DNA from: Acidilutibacter cellobiosedens
GTDB taxonomy: Bacteria > Bacillota > Clostridia > Tissierellales > Acidilutibacteraceae
Assembly (NCBI RefSeq): GCF_004103715.1
Contig: NZ_CP035282.1
Location: forward strand, 3,372,501 to 3,436,500
DNA: 64,000 nucleotides
Reading direction: 5' to 3'
A program made the translations under genes and the position numbers. Of this stretch, positions 16,581 to 25,135 are shown piece after piece. Position 1 is the first letter of the stretch. Each line of letters begins with the position of its first letter. The notes beneath the pieces are model-generated. The model saw nothing but the letters and a program-made list of their open reading frames with translations, did not search any database and was not told the DNA's origin.

Positions 16581-17483
16581 CTATTCCAAAACAATGGTTT
16601 CCACATTAGAGGCACTCAACGCAGTAAGCAATACTGTGTTTTCAAGTGTTCCATTCCCTTTTGCTATATCAACTAAATCCACAAGATCGATGTCTCCATT
16701 TATCAGACCATAAACAATAGGGTAATAGTCTTTTACCTCTTCAAAAGCATCATAATCATATGCTCTAATATCCACCAGATCTTCTCCTACACGAATGCCT
16801 CGATAATCACCAGTTTCAGTATCAAGAACATAAGCTCTCTGGTCTTTTACAAGCCGATCAATTACTTGCTCGAAATCATTATTGATTGGGAAGTACACCA
16901 TTGGAACTTCGTATCTATTACTAGTCAAATCGTTAACCATATATCCAATCCCATACAGGCTAACTTTTACTTGAAGCCCAGCTTCTATACCAGCCATTGC
17001 AGAACTACCAGACATTAAAGCAGGAATTCCTTCATCGTCAACCCAAATAATATCTCGCTGTGTATCCGAAGGATTATATCTTTTGGGGAAAATTCTCTGT
17101 GTAGTTTTTAAACCAGTACCAATCGCCTTGAATCGTCTGGCAGTAACTCCCCATGCATTTTTACGCCTCGAAAGTTGAAACAACTGTCTATTCAGATGTT
17201 CATCTTCTTGGCAACGTCTTACAAGGACAGCCTCTGCAATTTTTCCAAGCAAAGTCATGGCTGTAATATTTACATTGGAAACGAAGATCTGTTTTAAAAC
17301 TAAACGATTATTTTGGTATGAAATATTTCCAATATCATCCTGTAAAATCTGTATTAATCCCCCACCTCGCACAGGAATAAGAATATCTGTAGAACGGCGT
17401 CCATATTGAAATTCATTATAAGGTTGCGATGATATCAGATTACCATTCCCATCTACTAGCCCAACAATTAAACTACTCTGCAT
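16581..17483 (-). CDS. Possible PD-(D/E)XK nuclease-fold protein, unknown family
   Basis: ATG 17483 is chosen (AGGGGGAAT upstream) over the adjacent TTG. The 300-residue product has an N-terminal beta-rich part (LIVGLVDGNGNLIS, DILIPVRGGGLIQILQDD). A central region follows with a plausible restriction-endonuclease arrangement: helix LLGKIAEAVLVRRC, then RDIIWVDDEG, then AGLQVKVS, matching the Glu ... Asp ... Q-x-K order of that fold. The C-terminal 90 residues are acidic. No database family comes to mind. Flanked on both sides by copies of the same terminator-associated repeat, it may have been inserted as a unit beside the broken hsdM. Confidence 0.5.
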   Translation of the reverse strand: MQSSLIVGLVDGNGNLISSQPYNEFQYGRRSTDILIPVRGGGLIQILQDDIGNISYQNNRLVLKQIFVSNVNITAMTLLGKIAEAVLVRRCQEDEHLNRQLFQLSRRKNAWGVTARRFKAIGTGLKTTQRIFPKRYNPSDTQRDIIWVDDEGIPALMSGSSAMAGIEAGLQVKVSLYGIGYMVNDLTSNRYEVPMVYFPINNDFEQVIDRLVKDQRAYVLDTETGDYRGIRVGEDLVDIRAYDYDAFEEVKDYYPIVYGLINGDIDLVDLVDIAKGNGTLENTVLLTALSASNVETIVLE

Positions 17484-17574
17484 CAAATTCCCCCTCTCCT
17501 GGATATGAAGATAAAAATTCTTATTTGTCTGTTTAAATTATACCTTATAAAGGATATGTAAAACCACCCTTAAA

Positions 17575-17640
17575 TAAAAAATAGCCGAGATTTTCTCGAC
17601 TTCTGCCCTGCACACCCCTTTTTAAGTTTGCACACCCCTA
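17575..17640 (-). terminator. Terminator with two TGCACACCCCT repeats, copy A
   Basis: Minus-strand stem GTCGAG ... CTCGG followed by CTATTTTTTATTT ends the hsdM remnant. TGCACACCCCT occurs at 17609-17619 and again at 17629-17639, and once more in copy B at 16478-16488. Confidence 0.6.
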
Positions 17641-18282
17641 GGCACAATAACTTTTAGGGTAATTAAATTGTATCAATCTCTGTAAGATTATATCCAATAC
17701 TATCCCTTGAGTTGGCTCAATTATATTCACAATCATCTTTACTAAAGATTTAGGTGTAAAGAAAACTCCATCATCCGATGCGATAGCTGAAGCAAACTTA
17801 TTTAAGAAATACTCATAAATACGACCGAGGATATCATCGTTGATTTCGTTTAATGCACTATTGTTAAAAATACGCAATAATTCTTTCAACAAATCATTTC
17901 TAAAAGAAGTATATGTTTTAGGTAATATTCCTTTCAATTGAGTACTCTCTGCCTCAATTAACTCCATAGCCTCATTGACTGCCTTCCCACAATCAGCATC
18001 GTCTGGCAAATTGAGCAGATAATCATATCGTGCCTTCTCAGGTAAAAAGATAGCACTTTTCTGCTTAAAATCACTTGACTCAACAGGAAGTACGCGACCA
18101 TTACGTACAGGACGGTCTTTTAGAATTTCAGCTTCCACGTATTTAAACCGACTATATGCATAACGCAAAAAGATTAAACCAAGAACCGGCATGCAATATT
18201 CTTGAGAACTTAATTTAGAACCTTGACGTAAGAGATCTGCTGATTCCCATAATTCTGATTCTAATTTTCTTATATTTATCAT
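17638..18282 (-). pseudogene. hsdM: Truncated type I restriction methyltransferase subunit HsdM
   Basis: ATG 18282 follows GGAGG; the in-frame ATG at 18297 lies upstream of that RBS. The first 190 residues are a good HsdM N-terminal domain (LWESADLLRQGSKLSSQEYC, LGLIFLRYAYSRF, INDDILGRIYEYFLNKFA), leading to FFTPKSLVKMIV and EPTQGIVLD. An intact HsdM would continue into the SAM-binding DPACGSGG motif, but here the frame runs into about 17 unrelated residues and stops. The methyltransferase, specificity and restriction genes are absent downstream. So this is a remnant of a type I R-M locus, cut at a TGCACACCCCT repeat. Confidence 0.82.
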
Positions 18283-18324
18283 TAAACAAGCCTCCATTTG
18301 ATTGATATTTCACAATAATAAATA

Positions 18325-18534
18325 CTAATTCCGTTTGGTATCCATTTCCATGATATCACAGACGTCACATTCCAACGCTATACAGATTTTTTGTATTATT
18401 TCTGTACTAACATTTTCGTTTTTACCAAGCTTTGTGATCGTAGCAGAACTAATGCCCGCGAGCTTTTGCAGGTCTTTCTTTTTCATGTCTCTATCAATAA
18501 GAAGCTTCCAAAGCTTTTTATAACTAATTGCCAT
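18325..18534 (-). CDS. XRE-family (Cro/CI-type) HTH regulator
   Basis: The start is set at 18534 (MAISYKKLWK) because GAGGTG precedes it; the longer frame to 18633 has no RBS. The 69-residue protein is essentially one HTH domain: LLIDRDMKKKDLQKLAGISS, ATITKLGKNENVSTEIIQKI, ALECDVCDIME. Such single-domain regulators commonly sit just upstream of hsdM in clostridial type I R-M loci, 43 bases away here, and probably controlled it. The coding sequence is undamaged although the R-M genes are not. Confidence 0.8.
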   Translation of the reverse strand: MAISYKKLWKLLIDRDMKKKDLQKLAGISSATITKLGKNENVSTEIIQKICIALECDVCDIMEMDTKRN

Positions 18535-18658
18535 TCTAATCACCTCTATGTATGTATAAGTACATGATATCATTAGCATCATTATATTGCAAACATTTTC
18601 TTTACGTCCGCATGATTTTTGATTTGTATTCAATAATTCTTATTCCAAATCCTTCTAA

Positions 18659-18694
18659 ATCCTATCCTATATCCTATCCTATATCCTATCCTAT
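18659..18694. repeat. Three perfect tandem copies of a 12-mer
   Basis: Unit ATCCTATCCTAT repeated three times without mismatch, followed by ATT. Itself built from ATCCT-type 5-mers. It lies upstream of the XRE gene and could be a slippage-prone promoter-distal tract. Confidence 0.85.
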
Positions 18695-18798
18695 ATTGTC
18701 AGGTGTATAGAATGTTACATCCATCCTGTCTCCTCAACCCTACTAATTTATCTATTCTGTCCACTCACCCCTATCTAATTTCAGACTCATTTTTACCA

Positions 18799-18842
18799 CA
18801 AAAAAACACCCTCGATATGTTTCCACGTACACATATCGAGGG
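18799..18842 (-). terminator. Terminator of rlmD
   Basis: Stem CCCTCGATATGT (18809-18820) / ACATATCGAGGG (18831-18842), 12 perfect pairs, with an A7 run (18801-18807) giving a U-tract on the minus strand. Confidence 0.9.
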
Positions 18843-18908
18843 CTTAAGTCGAGTAGACAGATTTACTTTCATTTTATAAAACTCAGTATTCTCAAGGCTT
18901 TCCGGACA

Positions 18909-20267
18909 TCACTTTCTAGACATCAATACAACCGTCTCAACGTGCCCCGCTCTCGGGAACATGTCTATAATCTTAACTTTCTTTACCCTATAGTTCCTGT
19001 CTTCAAATATTCTCAAATCTCTTACTAAGGTCACGGGATTACAGGATATGTATATAAATTCTTCGGGATTAAAGTCTATTATCTTGTTAATAGCCTTAGG
19101 GTGTATTCCCTGTCTCGGAGGATCTATTATTATTAAATTCGGCCTCTCATTAAGATTATCTACCTGGTTCAATACGTCCCCACAAATAAATTCCGTATTA
19201 TTTATTTCATTTAGCATCAAATTTTCTTTTGCCATTTCTACGGCTTCTTCTTCTATTTCAATTCCTACAACCTTTTTTGCTGAAGAAGACATAATGATGG
19301 AAATAGTTCCTGTTCCACAATATAGATCAAATATTGTCTTATCTCTTAAGTCTCCCGCAAATTCTCTTGCCGTTGTATAAAGCCTTTCTGCACCAAAAGT
19401 ATTGGTCTGAAAAAAAGAAAAAGGAGATATTTTAAATTTATATCCTAAAAGTTCTTCTGTTATATAATCTCTTCCATATATGATTTCTACCTTCTCCGGA
19501 ATTATGGAATCAGAAACACGGTCATTAGTCGTGTGAAGAAATCCCACTATATGGCCATCCAGCTTTATATTTTTCAATTTTTCTGCAAAGCCGTTCAATT
19601 CCAATTCCTGTTGAGAACTGGTCACCAAGTTCACCAATATCTCTCCTGTAGAAAGAGCTTTTCTGATTGCAAGATGTCTTAATACTCCAATATGGTTTTT
19701 CTTCTTATAATGGGGAATATTCATTTCTCTGAAATATTTCGATGTTTCTTGAAGAATTGTAGTGAAATCTTTATCGGCAATAGTACAATTCTCCACTTCC
19801 GATATTTCATAAAACCTTCCTCTTTTATGGAGGCCCAAAACCAAATCCCCATCTTTAAAAGCATCGCCAAAGGTATACTCCATTTTGTTTTTATATCCCT
19901 TTATTTGAGGGCTTTCTTCTATTCCAAGAAATTCTCCCATTTCAATATTGGAAGAATCAAACAAATCCTTGACTCCTTCAGTCTTTATCTTAAGTTCATC
20001 CTCATAGCTTAGAGTTTGATAGTAGCAGCCTCCACATTCCTTAAAATGAGGACATTTGGCTTCCTTTTCAATTGGGGCCCTTTCAACTACCCCCAATATA
20101 TTCCCATCAATATGGCTTTTTCTCTTTCGTTTAACCAGTACTCTTACCTGCTGGCCTTCTATTCCGCCCTTAACAACTACTTTTCTCCCGTTATAATTTC
20201 CTATCCCTTTATTGGGAAATATAACTTTATCTATATTTATCTCTATAATCTCTTTTTTTCTTTTCAC
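18909..20267 (-). CDS. rlmD: 23S rRNA (uracil-5-)-methyltransferase, RlmD/RumA family
   Basis: An N-terminal TRAM domain (IEINIDKVIFPNKGIGNYNG, ends near residue 60) is followed by a 4Fe-4S site (CPHFKECGGC plus a later Cys in VENCTIADK), the SAM-binding motif IFDLYCGTGTISI, and the catalytic IYISCNPVTLVRDL. These mark the TrmA/RlmD family, which places m5U in 23S rRNA using SAM. The GTG at 20267 puts the TRAM domain at the usual distance from the N-terminus; the frame is open to a TTG at 20390 and an ATG at 20345, but those give an unusual 26-41 residue extension. A fragment of a homologous gene lies at 25064-25118. Confidence 0.88.
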   Translation of the reverse strand: MKRKKEIIEINIDKVIFPNKGIGNYNGRKVVVKGGIEGQQVRVLVKRKRKSHIDGNILGVVERAPIEKEAKCPHFKECGGCYYQTLSYEDELKIKTEGVKDLFDSSNIEMGEFLGIEESPQIKGYKNKMEYTFGDAFKDGDLVLGLHKRGRFYEISEVENCTIADKDFTTILQETSKYFREMNIPHYKKKNHIGVLRHLAIRKALSTGEILVNLVTSSQQELELNGFAEKLKNIKLDGHIVGFLHTTNDRVSDSIIPEKVEIIYGRDYITEELLGYKFKISPFSFFQTNTFGAERLYTTAREFAGDLRDKTIFDLYCGTGTISIIMSSSAKKVVGIEIEEEAVEMAKENLMLNEINNTEFICGDVLNQVDNLNERPNLIIIDPPRQGIHPKAINKIIDFNPEEFIYISCNPVTLVRDLRIFEDRNYRVKKVKIIDMFPRAGHVETVVLMSRK

Positions 20268-20799
20268 TTTACCACCCGTTCTAATAATTCTTTTTAGTAT
20301 GAAGTATCCAACATAATGTAGAATTCTGATCTTAATAATTTTCATAAGCCTTTCTTTATAATTAGAATTCGGTTTGAATAAATCCTCCAAAGTATAAAAC
20401 TCTTCTGTATTTAAGTCTATTATGTATAAAATTATTATATAATTATAAAAATTTTATATCAAGTTAAAAATAAGTGGAGTTCTTGATACTATCAAATAAT
20501 ATTTTTTATTGAGTTTTCTGCTGAAATACTAAAAGATCTCGTCTTTTAAGGATATTCAGGTAATAACAAAGTAAGAACATTAAAAAAGGCTGCTACCAAT
20601 ATACATAACTATTGCAGCGGGTGAAAAACTTTTAAAAAATATCTACAAAACGACATTATTAAAATTAAGTGAAAATCTTTATATAGGCCAATCTAAACGT
20701 GGAGATTTAGCTGGTATTTATGGAGCCAATGTAAAATATAACAGAAACACAACCATTTATTTCAATTTCTCTAACATTATTAAACTCATTATTTCCTTC
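20268..20799. other. Long spacer with a decayed reading frame
   Basis: No gene with start and RBS. A plus-strand frame from 20584 reads without stops into the next gene (for example KLSENLYIGQSKRGDLAGIY at about 20656-20715) but lacks a start codon; it looks like a coding relic of unknown origin. The rest is AT-rich with no clear hairpin. Confidence 0.4.
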
Positions 20800-21222
20800 T
20801 TATCCAAGTGTTTCAAGTATCCTATCTGCCGCTTTACGATATTTTTCTATTCTTTTATAATCCTTTTTAGTAGGATTTGCAATTCTAGTTAAATCCATAT
20901 TATCGGACAAATCAGCTAACTTAACATAACAAGCTATCTTATTTCTCAAAATCCTATCAATAAATTCATCATAAGTTTCATTCTCTCTCCTTGTTAGTGC
21001 ATCCAAAGCAGATAATATATCTTCAGAAAAGCCTTCATTTTTTAAGTAATCTAATGTAATATTAGTATCTTCAATTACATCATGAAGTACTGCACAGATT
21101 CTTTCTGTTTCAGTTCTTCTTGTAAACATTACTCTAAGAGGATGCAAAATATATGGTTCACCTGCCTTATCTATCTGACCTTGATGTGCTGTTGAAGCTA
21201 CTAAAATTGCTTTATCGAGCAT
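20800..21222 (-). CDS. Small HD-domain phosphohydrolase (SpoT/MESH1-like)
   Basis: ATG 21222 with GGAGGGG upstream. The 140-residue protein is a single HD domain: STAHQGQIDKAGEPYILHPL holds the first His positions, and CAVLHDVIEDT the HD pair, with VKLADLSDNMDL as the later Asp motif. This matches stand-alone hydrolase domains related to SpoT and metazoan MESH1, which can hydrolyse (p)ppGpp or related nucleotides. There is no synthetase, TGS or ACT domain. It is followed by GNAT and McrBC genes on the same strand but with large gaps, so co-transcription is uncertain. Confidence 0.8.
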   Translation of the reverse strand: MLDKAILVASTAHQGQIDKAGEPYILHPLRVMFTRRTETERICAVLHDVIEDTNITLDYLKNEGFSEDILSALDALTRRENETYDEFIDRILRNKIACYVKLADLSDNMDLTRIANPTKKDYKRIEKYRKAADRILETLG

Positions 21223-21329
21223 ACAACCCCTCCTCCATTTTTAAGTTATAAAATCACTTTATACGATTATTAATCGGAAACCTATCTTAAAACATTAATA
21301 AATTTTAGATAACCACAAACATATTATAC

Positions 21330-21899
21330 TTATGCAATTTCGACGTCCGACCTTAACCTCGAAAATAAGATTAAATCAACAAGGCCTTTTCCTTTCCAAA
21401 TATAACCCTGCCGAATGGTTCCTTCTTTTATATAGTTATTTCTTATCAATACATTTTGGGATTTGATGTTTTCTGGCATAACAAGAGCTTGTATCCGGTT
21501 AATACCGATATTGGAAAATAAATACTCAGTCATAGCCCTAACTGTTTTTGTAGCAATTCCTTTACCCCAAAATTGATCGTTTAATCTATATCCTATTGTT
21601 ATCATATTTACATCCCGATGGTAGTCAAATATTTCAGCTACGCCTACAATATTATTAAGATTACTATTTAAGCATATTCCAAGAAATATTGCTTTTCTTT
21701 TAAGAAAATCCCTTTCAAAATGCCCTATCATATTTGCAACCGTATTTTTATTCTTTTTCAACATCACAGGCGAATATTGAAACAGTTTTTCGTTACTGTA
21801 TATTGCATAAAGGTTGTCAAGGTCAGACTCGACAATTTTCCTAAGTGTAACTTCATTTGATACAATATGAGGAAATTGTTCATATGGATTCTTATTCAT
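21330..21899 (-). CDS. GNAT family N-acetyltransferase (RimJ-like)
   Basis: ATG 21899 with AAAGGAGG upstream. The 189-residue product has GNAT order: VTLRKIVESDLDNLYAIY, a beta strand pair around IFLGICLN and IVGVAEIF, the acetyl-CoA loop LNDQFWGKGIATKTVRAM, and LVMPENIKSQNVLIRNNYIK near the end. This pattern fits the RimJ/RimL subgroup that acetylates protein N-termini or small amines. Substrate cannot be told from sequence. Confidence 0.85.
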   Translation of the reverse strand: MNKNPYEQFPHIVSNEVTLRKIVESDLDNLYAIYSNEKLFQYSPVMLKKNKNTVANMIGHFERDFLKRKAIFLGICLNSNLNNIVGVAEIFDYHRDVNMITIGYRLNDQFWGKGIATKTVRAMTEYLFSNIGINRIQALVMPENIKSQNVLIRNNYIKEGTIRQGYIWKGKGLVDLILFSRLRSDVEIA

Positions 21900-21988
21900 A
21901 ATTTTGATATCCTCCTTTTATAATAAAATTAGCTTATGTAGGAATTATTGAAATCTTAAATTACTGTTTTAGCAAAGAGTTTCATAAT

Positions 21989-23038
21989 TTATAATACCAA
22001 CGATAGTAATCTATCTGATATATCTTTCCATTCTGTATTAAGATTTAGTGTTCTTATTTCTATCCTTTTTCCCAGTATCGGAAAATTTGCATTAATCTCT
22101 TTCTCTATGGTTGGATATAATAACATTCCTTTTATATCACCTGTAAAATTGCTATTGTTTACATATGCTAATATTTGAAACAAATGGGCAGTGCGAACCT
22201 TTTCAATCTCTGTCCAGTTACTCGAAACCAGTGTCTGTGAATAATATTTGGTATCAATTATTAACTGGGTGTTTTTAAACTTGTTTTCAATTACTATATC
22301 AGTTCTCATTTCCGGAAGCAGTGATAAATCTTTTTCATTAATTTTCTCGTCTAAATTCCATTTTAATTTAGGAGAATGAACATTATAAATTGTTCCATCC
22401 AAATGAACCCTATAAAAATTTAATACAAATCTTTCATAAAGTTTTGCCATCTGATTGTCCCTTATAAAATCCGAAAATGAAAATTCATTATCATCCTCAT
22501 TAGTAATTAAACCGTAATAGATTAATTCACTAATATTTATTAACATTCGGTAGTGATAATTATTTCTATTATATCTAAGGGAAGAAAAGAGCGCCTTAGA
22601 AAGTTTAATATCCCGAATATCCGAAAAATGTAATCTTGTTTTTAATAGTTTTTTTCTTAAATTAACGTCTAACTGGGGTGATTTTATTAATATATTAATT
22701 GTAGCTTTTATAATCTGATTTAACTTAATATCCTCTGAAAAATCATCAAACTGACATATCATACTTCCATTGTAAAAAATATGTGTTTTTATCGAATCTG
22801 ATATATTTATCTTCCCTTTAAGTGTTGATGTTACTTCGTTTTCATGTATATAGTATCGACTAAATCCTCTCTTAATCAAACTGCTTGTCCCATTAATATA
22901 GATTCTTGCAAATAAGTTATATATATTATCAAATTTTTCACTGCCTAAAAAAATATTATCTGATTGTTCAAGCACATTCCATGCATAACATAGCATATAA
23001 TATATGTTTTTTATTGGTATTTTAGGGCTACCGTTCAT
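21989..23038 (-). CDS. mcrC: McrC, nuclease subunit of McrBC restriction system
   Basis: ATG 23038 has AAGGTG at the right distance; the GTG at 23047 overlaps the mcrB stop and has a poor RBS. The start IPIKNIYYMLCYAWNVLEQ is characteristic of McrC. The C-terminal half has the PD-(D/E)XK nuclease core: PEMRTDIVIENK and LIIDTKYY, with a downstream HLFQILAYV helix. In the known system McrC binds the McrB ring and cuts DNA between two recognition sites after GTP-driven translocation. At 350 residues it is of normal length and looks intact. Confidence 0.88.
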   Translation of the reverse strand: MNGSPKIPIKNIYYMLCYAWNVLEQSDNIFLGSEKFDNIYNLFARIYINGTSSLIKRGFSRYYIHENEVTSTLKGKINISDSIKTHIFYNGSMICQFDDFSEDIKLNQIIKATINILIKSPQLDVNLRKKLLKTRLHFSDIRDIKLSKALFSSLRYNRNNYHYRMLINISELIYYGLITNEDDNEFSFSDFIRDNQMAKLYERFVLNFYRVHLDGTIYNVHSPKLKWNLDEKINEKDLSLLPEMRTDIVIENKFKNTQLIIDTKYYSQTLVSSNWTEIEKVRTAHLFQILAYVNNSNFTGDIKGMLLYPTIEKEINANFPILGKRIEIRTLNLNTEWKDISDRLLSLVL

Positions 23039-23043
23039 ATCAA

Positions 23044-25029
23044 TCACCTTAATAGCTCTTTAACATAGTTTTTAGTTTTTTCTTCTTCGTCAAACCAATA
23101 TTCTTTAATAAGTGGTTCAATTTCATATTTTATTATCTCTTCATACCATTTATCTGTATCTATATAATCACAGAAATAGCTATGCCCAATTTTAAAATCT
23201 TTACCCAAATTGGTATCCTTTTTAATCTCTAAATTAAGACTTCCCATTCTCATCTTTATTTTATTTATTAATTCTTCACTAGCTCCTTGTGACAGGAGAC
23301 AGTTTTTAAATGCTTCTGTTTCAAATGCAGGTTCTAATTCAACAAAACAGAATCTCCTTCTTAAGGCATAATCTATTATTGCTAAGCTTCTATCAGCAGT
23401 ATTCATCGTACCAATAATATATATATTTTCCGGCACATAAAAAGACTCATTTGAATAGGTGAGTATTATCTCCTCTCCACGTTTATCGCTTTCTATTAAC
23501 ATCATTAATTCTCCAAAAATTTTACTCATATTACCACGGTTAATCTCATCAATAATGAAATAATAATCATTATCCGGATTCTCTGATGCCAATTTACAGA
23601 ATTGATAGAACGGTCCCTTTTTTAGTTCAAATCCTGTACCATTAGGCTTGTATCCCATAATAAAATCTTCATATGCATAACTTTGATGAAACTGGAGTAT
23701 TTTTATTCTTGATTCATCTTTTTCTCCTATCAAAGAATAGGCTAATCTCTTGGCTGCATATGTTTTACCTACCCCCGGGGGACCTTGTAAAATTAAATTC
23801 TTTTTTCTCATTAGTAATGATTTTATTGTTTCATATTTTTCTTCACTAATAAATACATCCGATAAAAAATCTTGTTTTGTATAAGATTCCCGGATTGTTT
23901 CATCTGGTACAGAACCGTCTTCATTTATTATCTCATATAATTCATAACAAAAATCATCAAAGTCAGTGATATTTGTCAATGTCTTGGTTGCAAATTCATT
24001 TTCTAATATCCATTTCCCAGCTTTTATCCATTTTACTTTTCTAATATGTTTATATTCATCACGATCATCATATTCATAATCTGAAATTACTTCTCCAACA
24101 CCTAAAAGCGTTTTACTTCCCGCTTTAGCAAATATCCTATCTCCTACCTGTATTTCATGGCAGAATTGCCATAATGCAAGGCCATCATTTGTAGGTCTAT
24201 TATCAGGTTCATATAATTTATTTAATTGATCGATAATGTCGATTTTTGTTTTGTATTTTCGTAAATCTCCCATTTCATCCCATCCAATAGCCATAATGCC
24301 TTGTATTCTAAATTCATCCCATTTATAGCCATTTTTACCAGGAGTATAAGACCAAATTTTTTGTCCGCTTGTTCTCTCTGTAGTTATAGTTGAATCCCAA
24401 ATTTCCCTGATGCCTTTTTGATAAAAAATTTCAGAATATAGGAATCCATCATTCATAGAGTTCTTGCACCTTATCCCAATATCTCTCATGCTATCAATAA
24501 TGCTTTCATATTGACCGTCAAAAAATGTTCGAGAAATAGCTTGTCTGTGTGCTTCCTTAAAAGTAGTCAGTTCTCTTAAAGGATTTTGAATATATTTGAA
24601 CGCATTTCTTATCATTTCCGGTAAATTTTCTAACGAGTTATCCAATTTATGGCTTAATAAATTTTGTACCCAAACATTTTGCCTAACAAAGGTTAATGCC
24701 ATTGTACGTTTATCCTCGTATTGATTTAATTCGTTTTTCATAGCAGCATTTTGATCAATATAACTAATTAACTCACCAATTATTAATAATACTTTGTGTT
24801 CTATTGAATCTATATTATATTCTTTCAATAATTTTTTATAAGAAAAAGGTTTACTTTTTGTTTTATTTATTAATATATTCAAAATAGACTTATTTATTTC
24901 AAGATTTATGTATTCATTATATTTATCAATTGCCTTCTCAAAATAAAACTCTTCACTTTTTCTAATTCGTTTTACTTTTGGTACATCTAAAAAAGAAAGT
25001 AATTGTTCCTTATATTTTATTAAATTCAC
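23044..25029 (-). CDS. mcrB: McrB-like AAA+ GTPase with an EVE-like recognition domain
   Basis: GTG 25029 with GGGGGTAAA upstream. Residues about 1-215 are helical and unrecognised. Residues about 225-365 look like an EVE/PUA-type domain (FRIQGIMAIGWDEMGDLRKY, LWQFCHEIQVGDRIFAKAG, LLGVGEVISDYEYD), a fold that reads modified bases. The AAA+ motor follows: Walker A LILQGPPGVGKTYAAKRL, IIDEINRGNMSKIFGELM (Walker B) and IIGTMNTADRSLAIIDYALR. Together with mcrC it should restrict foreign modified DNA. Modification specificity cannot be predicted. Both genes are intact and translationally coupled. Confidence 0.9.
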   Translation of the reverse strand: MNLIKYKEQLLSFLDVPKVKRIRKSEEFYFEKAIDKYNEYINLEINKSILNILINKTKSKPFSYKKLLKEYNIDSIEHKVLLIIGELISYIDQNAAMKNELNQYEDKRTMALTFVRQNVWVQNLLSHKLDNSLENLPEMIRNAFKYIQNPLRELTTFKEAHRQAISRTFFDGQYESIIDSMRDIGIRCKNSMNDGFLYSEIFYQKGIREIWDSTITTERTSGQKIWSYTPGKNGYKWDEFRIQGIMAIGWDEMGDLRKYKTKIDIIDQLNKLYEPDNRPTNDGLALWQFCHEIQVGDRIFAKAGSKTLLGVGEVISDYEYDDRDEYKHIRKVKWIKAGKWILENEFATKTLTNITDFDDFCYELYEIINEDGSVPDETIRESYTKQDFLSDVFISEEKYETIKSLLMRKKNLILQGPPGVGKTYAAKRLAYSLIGEKDESRIKILQFHQSYAYEDFIMGYKPNGTGFELKKGPFYQFCKLASENPDNDYYFIIDEINRGNMSKIFGELMMLIESDKRGEEIILTYSNESFYVPENIYIIGTMNTADRSLAIIDYALRRRFCFVELEPAFETEAFKNCLLSQGASEELINKIKMRMGSLNLEIKKDTNLGKDFKIGHSYFCDYIDTDKWYEEIIKYEIEPLIKEYWFDEEEKTKNYVKELLR

Positions 25030-25063
25030 AATATTTACCCCCTCATATCACTTGGCATTATTA

Positions 25064-25118
25064 TCAGGTATTATGAAATCAGAAACATTGTCATCAGTCA
25101 TGTGAAGAAATCCTAACA
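25064..25118 (-). pseudogene. About 50-bp relic of an rlmD-like gene
   Basis: Reads on the minus strand as GFLHMTDDNVSDFIIP, against GFLHTTNDRVSDSIIP inside the intact rlmD (plus strand 19501-19550). About 43 of 50 bases match. It has no start or stop and lies between mcrB and the adenine methyltransferase. Confidence 0.8.
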
Positions 25119-25135
25119 GCATTATAAAAATGATA

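Larger units (their letters stand above)
18535..18908. other. Intergenic region between hsdM regulator and rlmD
   Basis: Holds the promoter side of the XRE gene, a 12-bp tandem repeat (18659-18694), and the rlmD terminator (18799-18842). No further reading frame with an RBS was seen. Confidence 0.6.

Noticed and set aside
18659-18694. Possible CRISPR-like repeats
   Set aside because: Contiguous 12-mers without spacers and no cas genes nearby.
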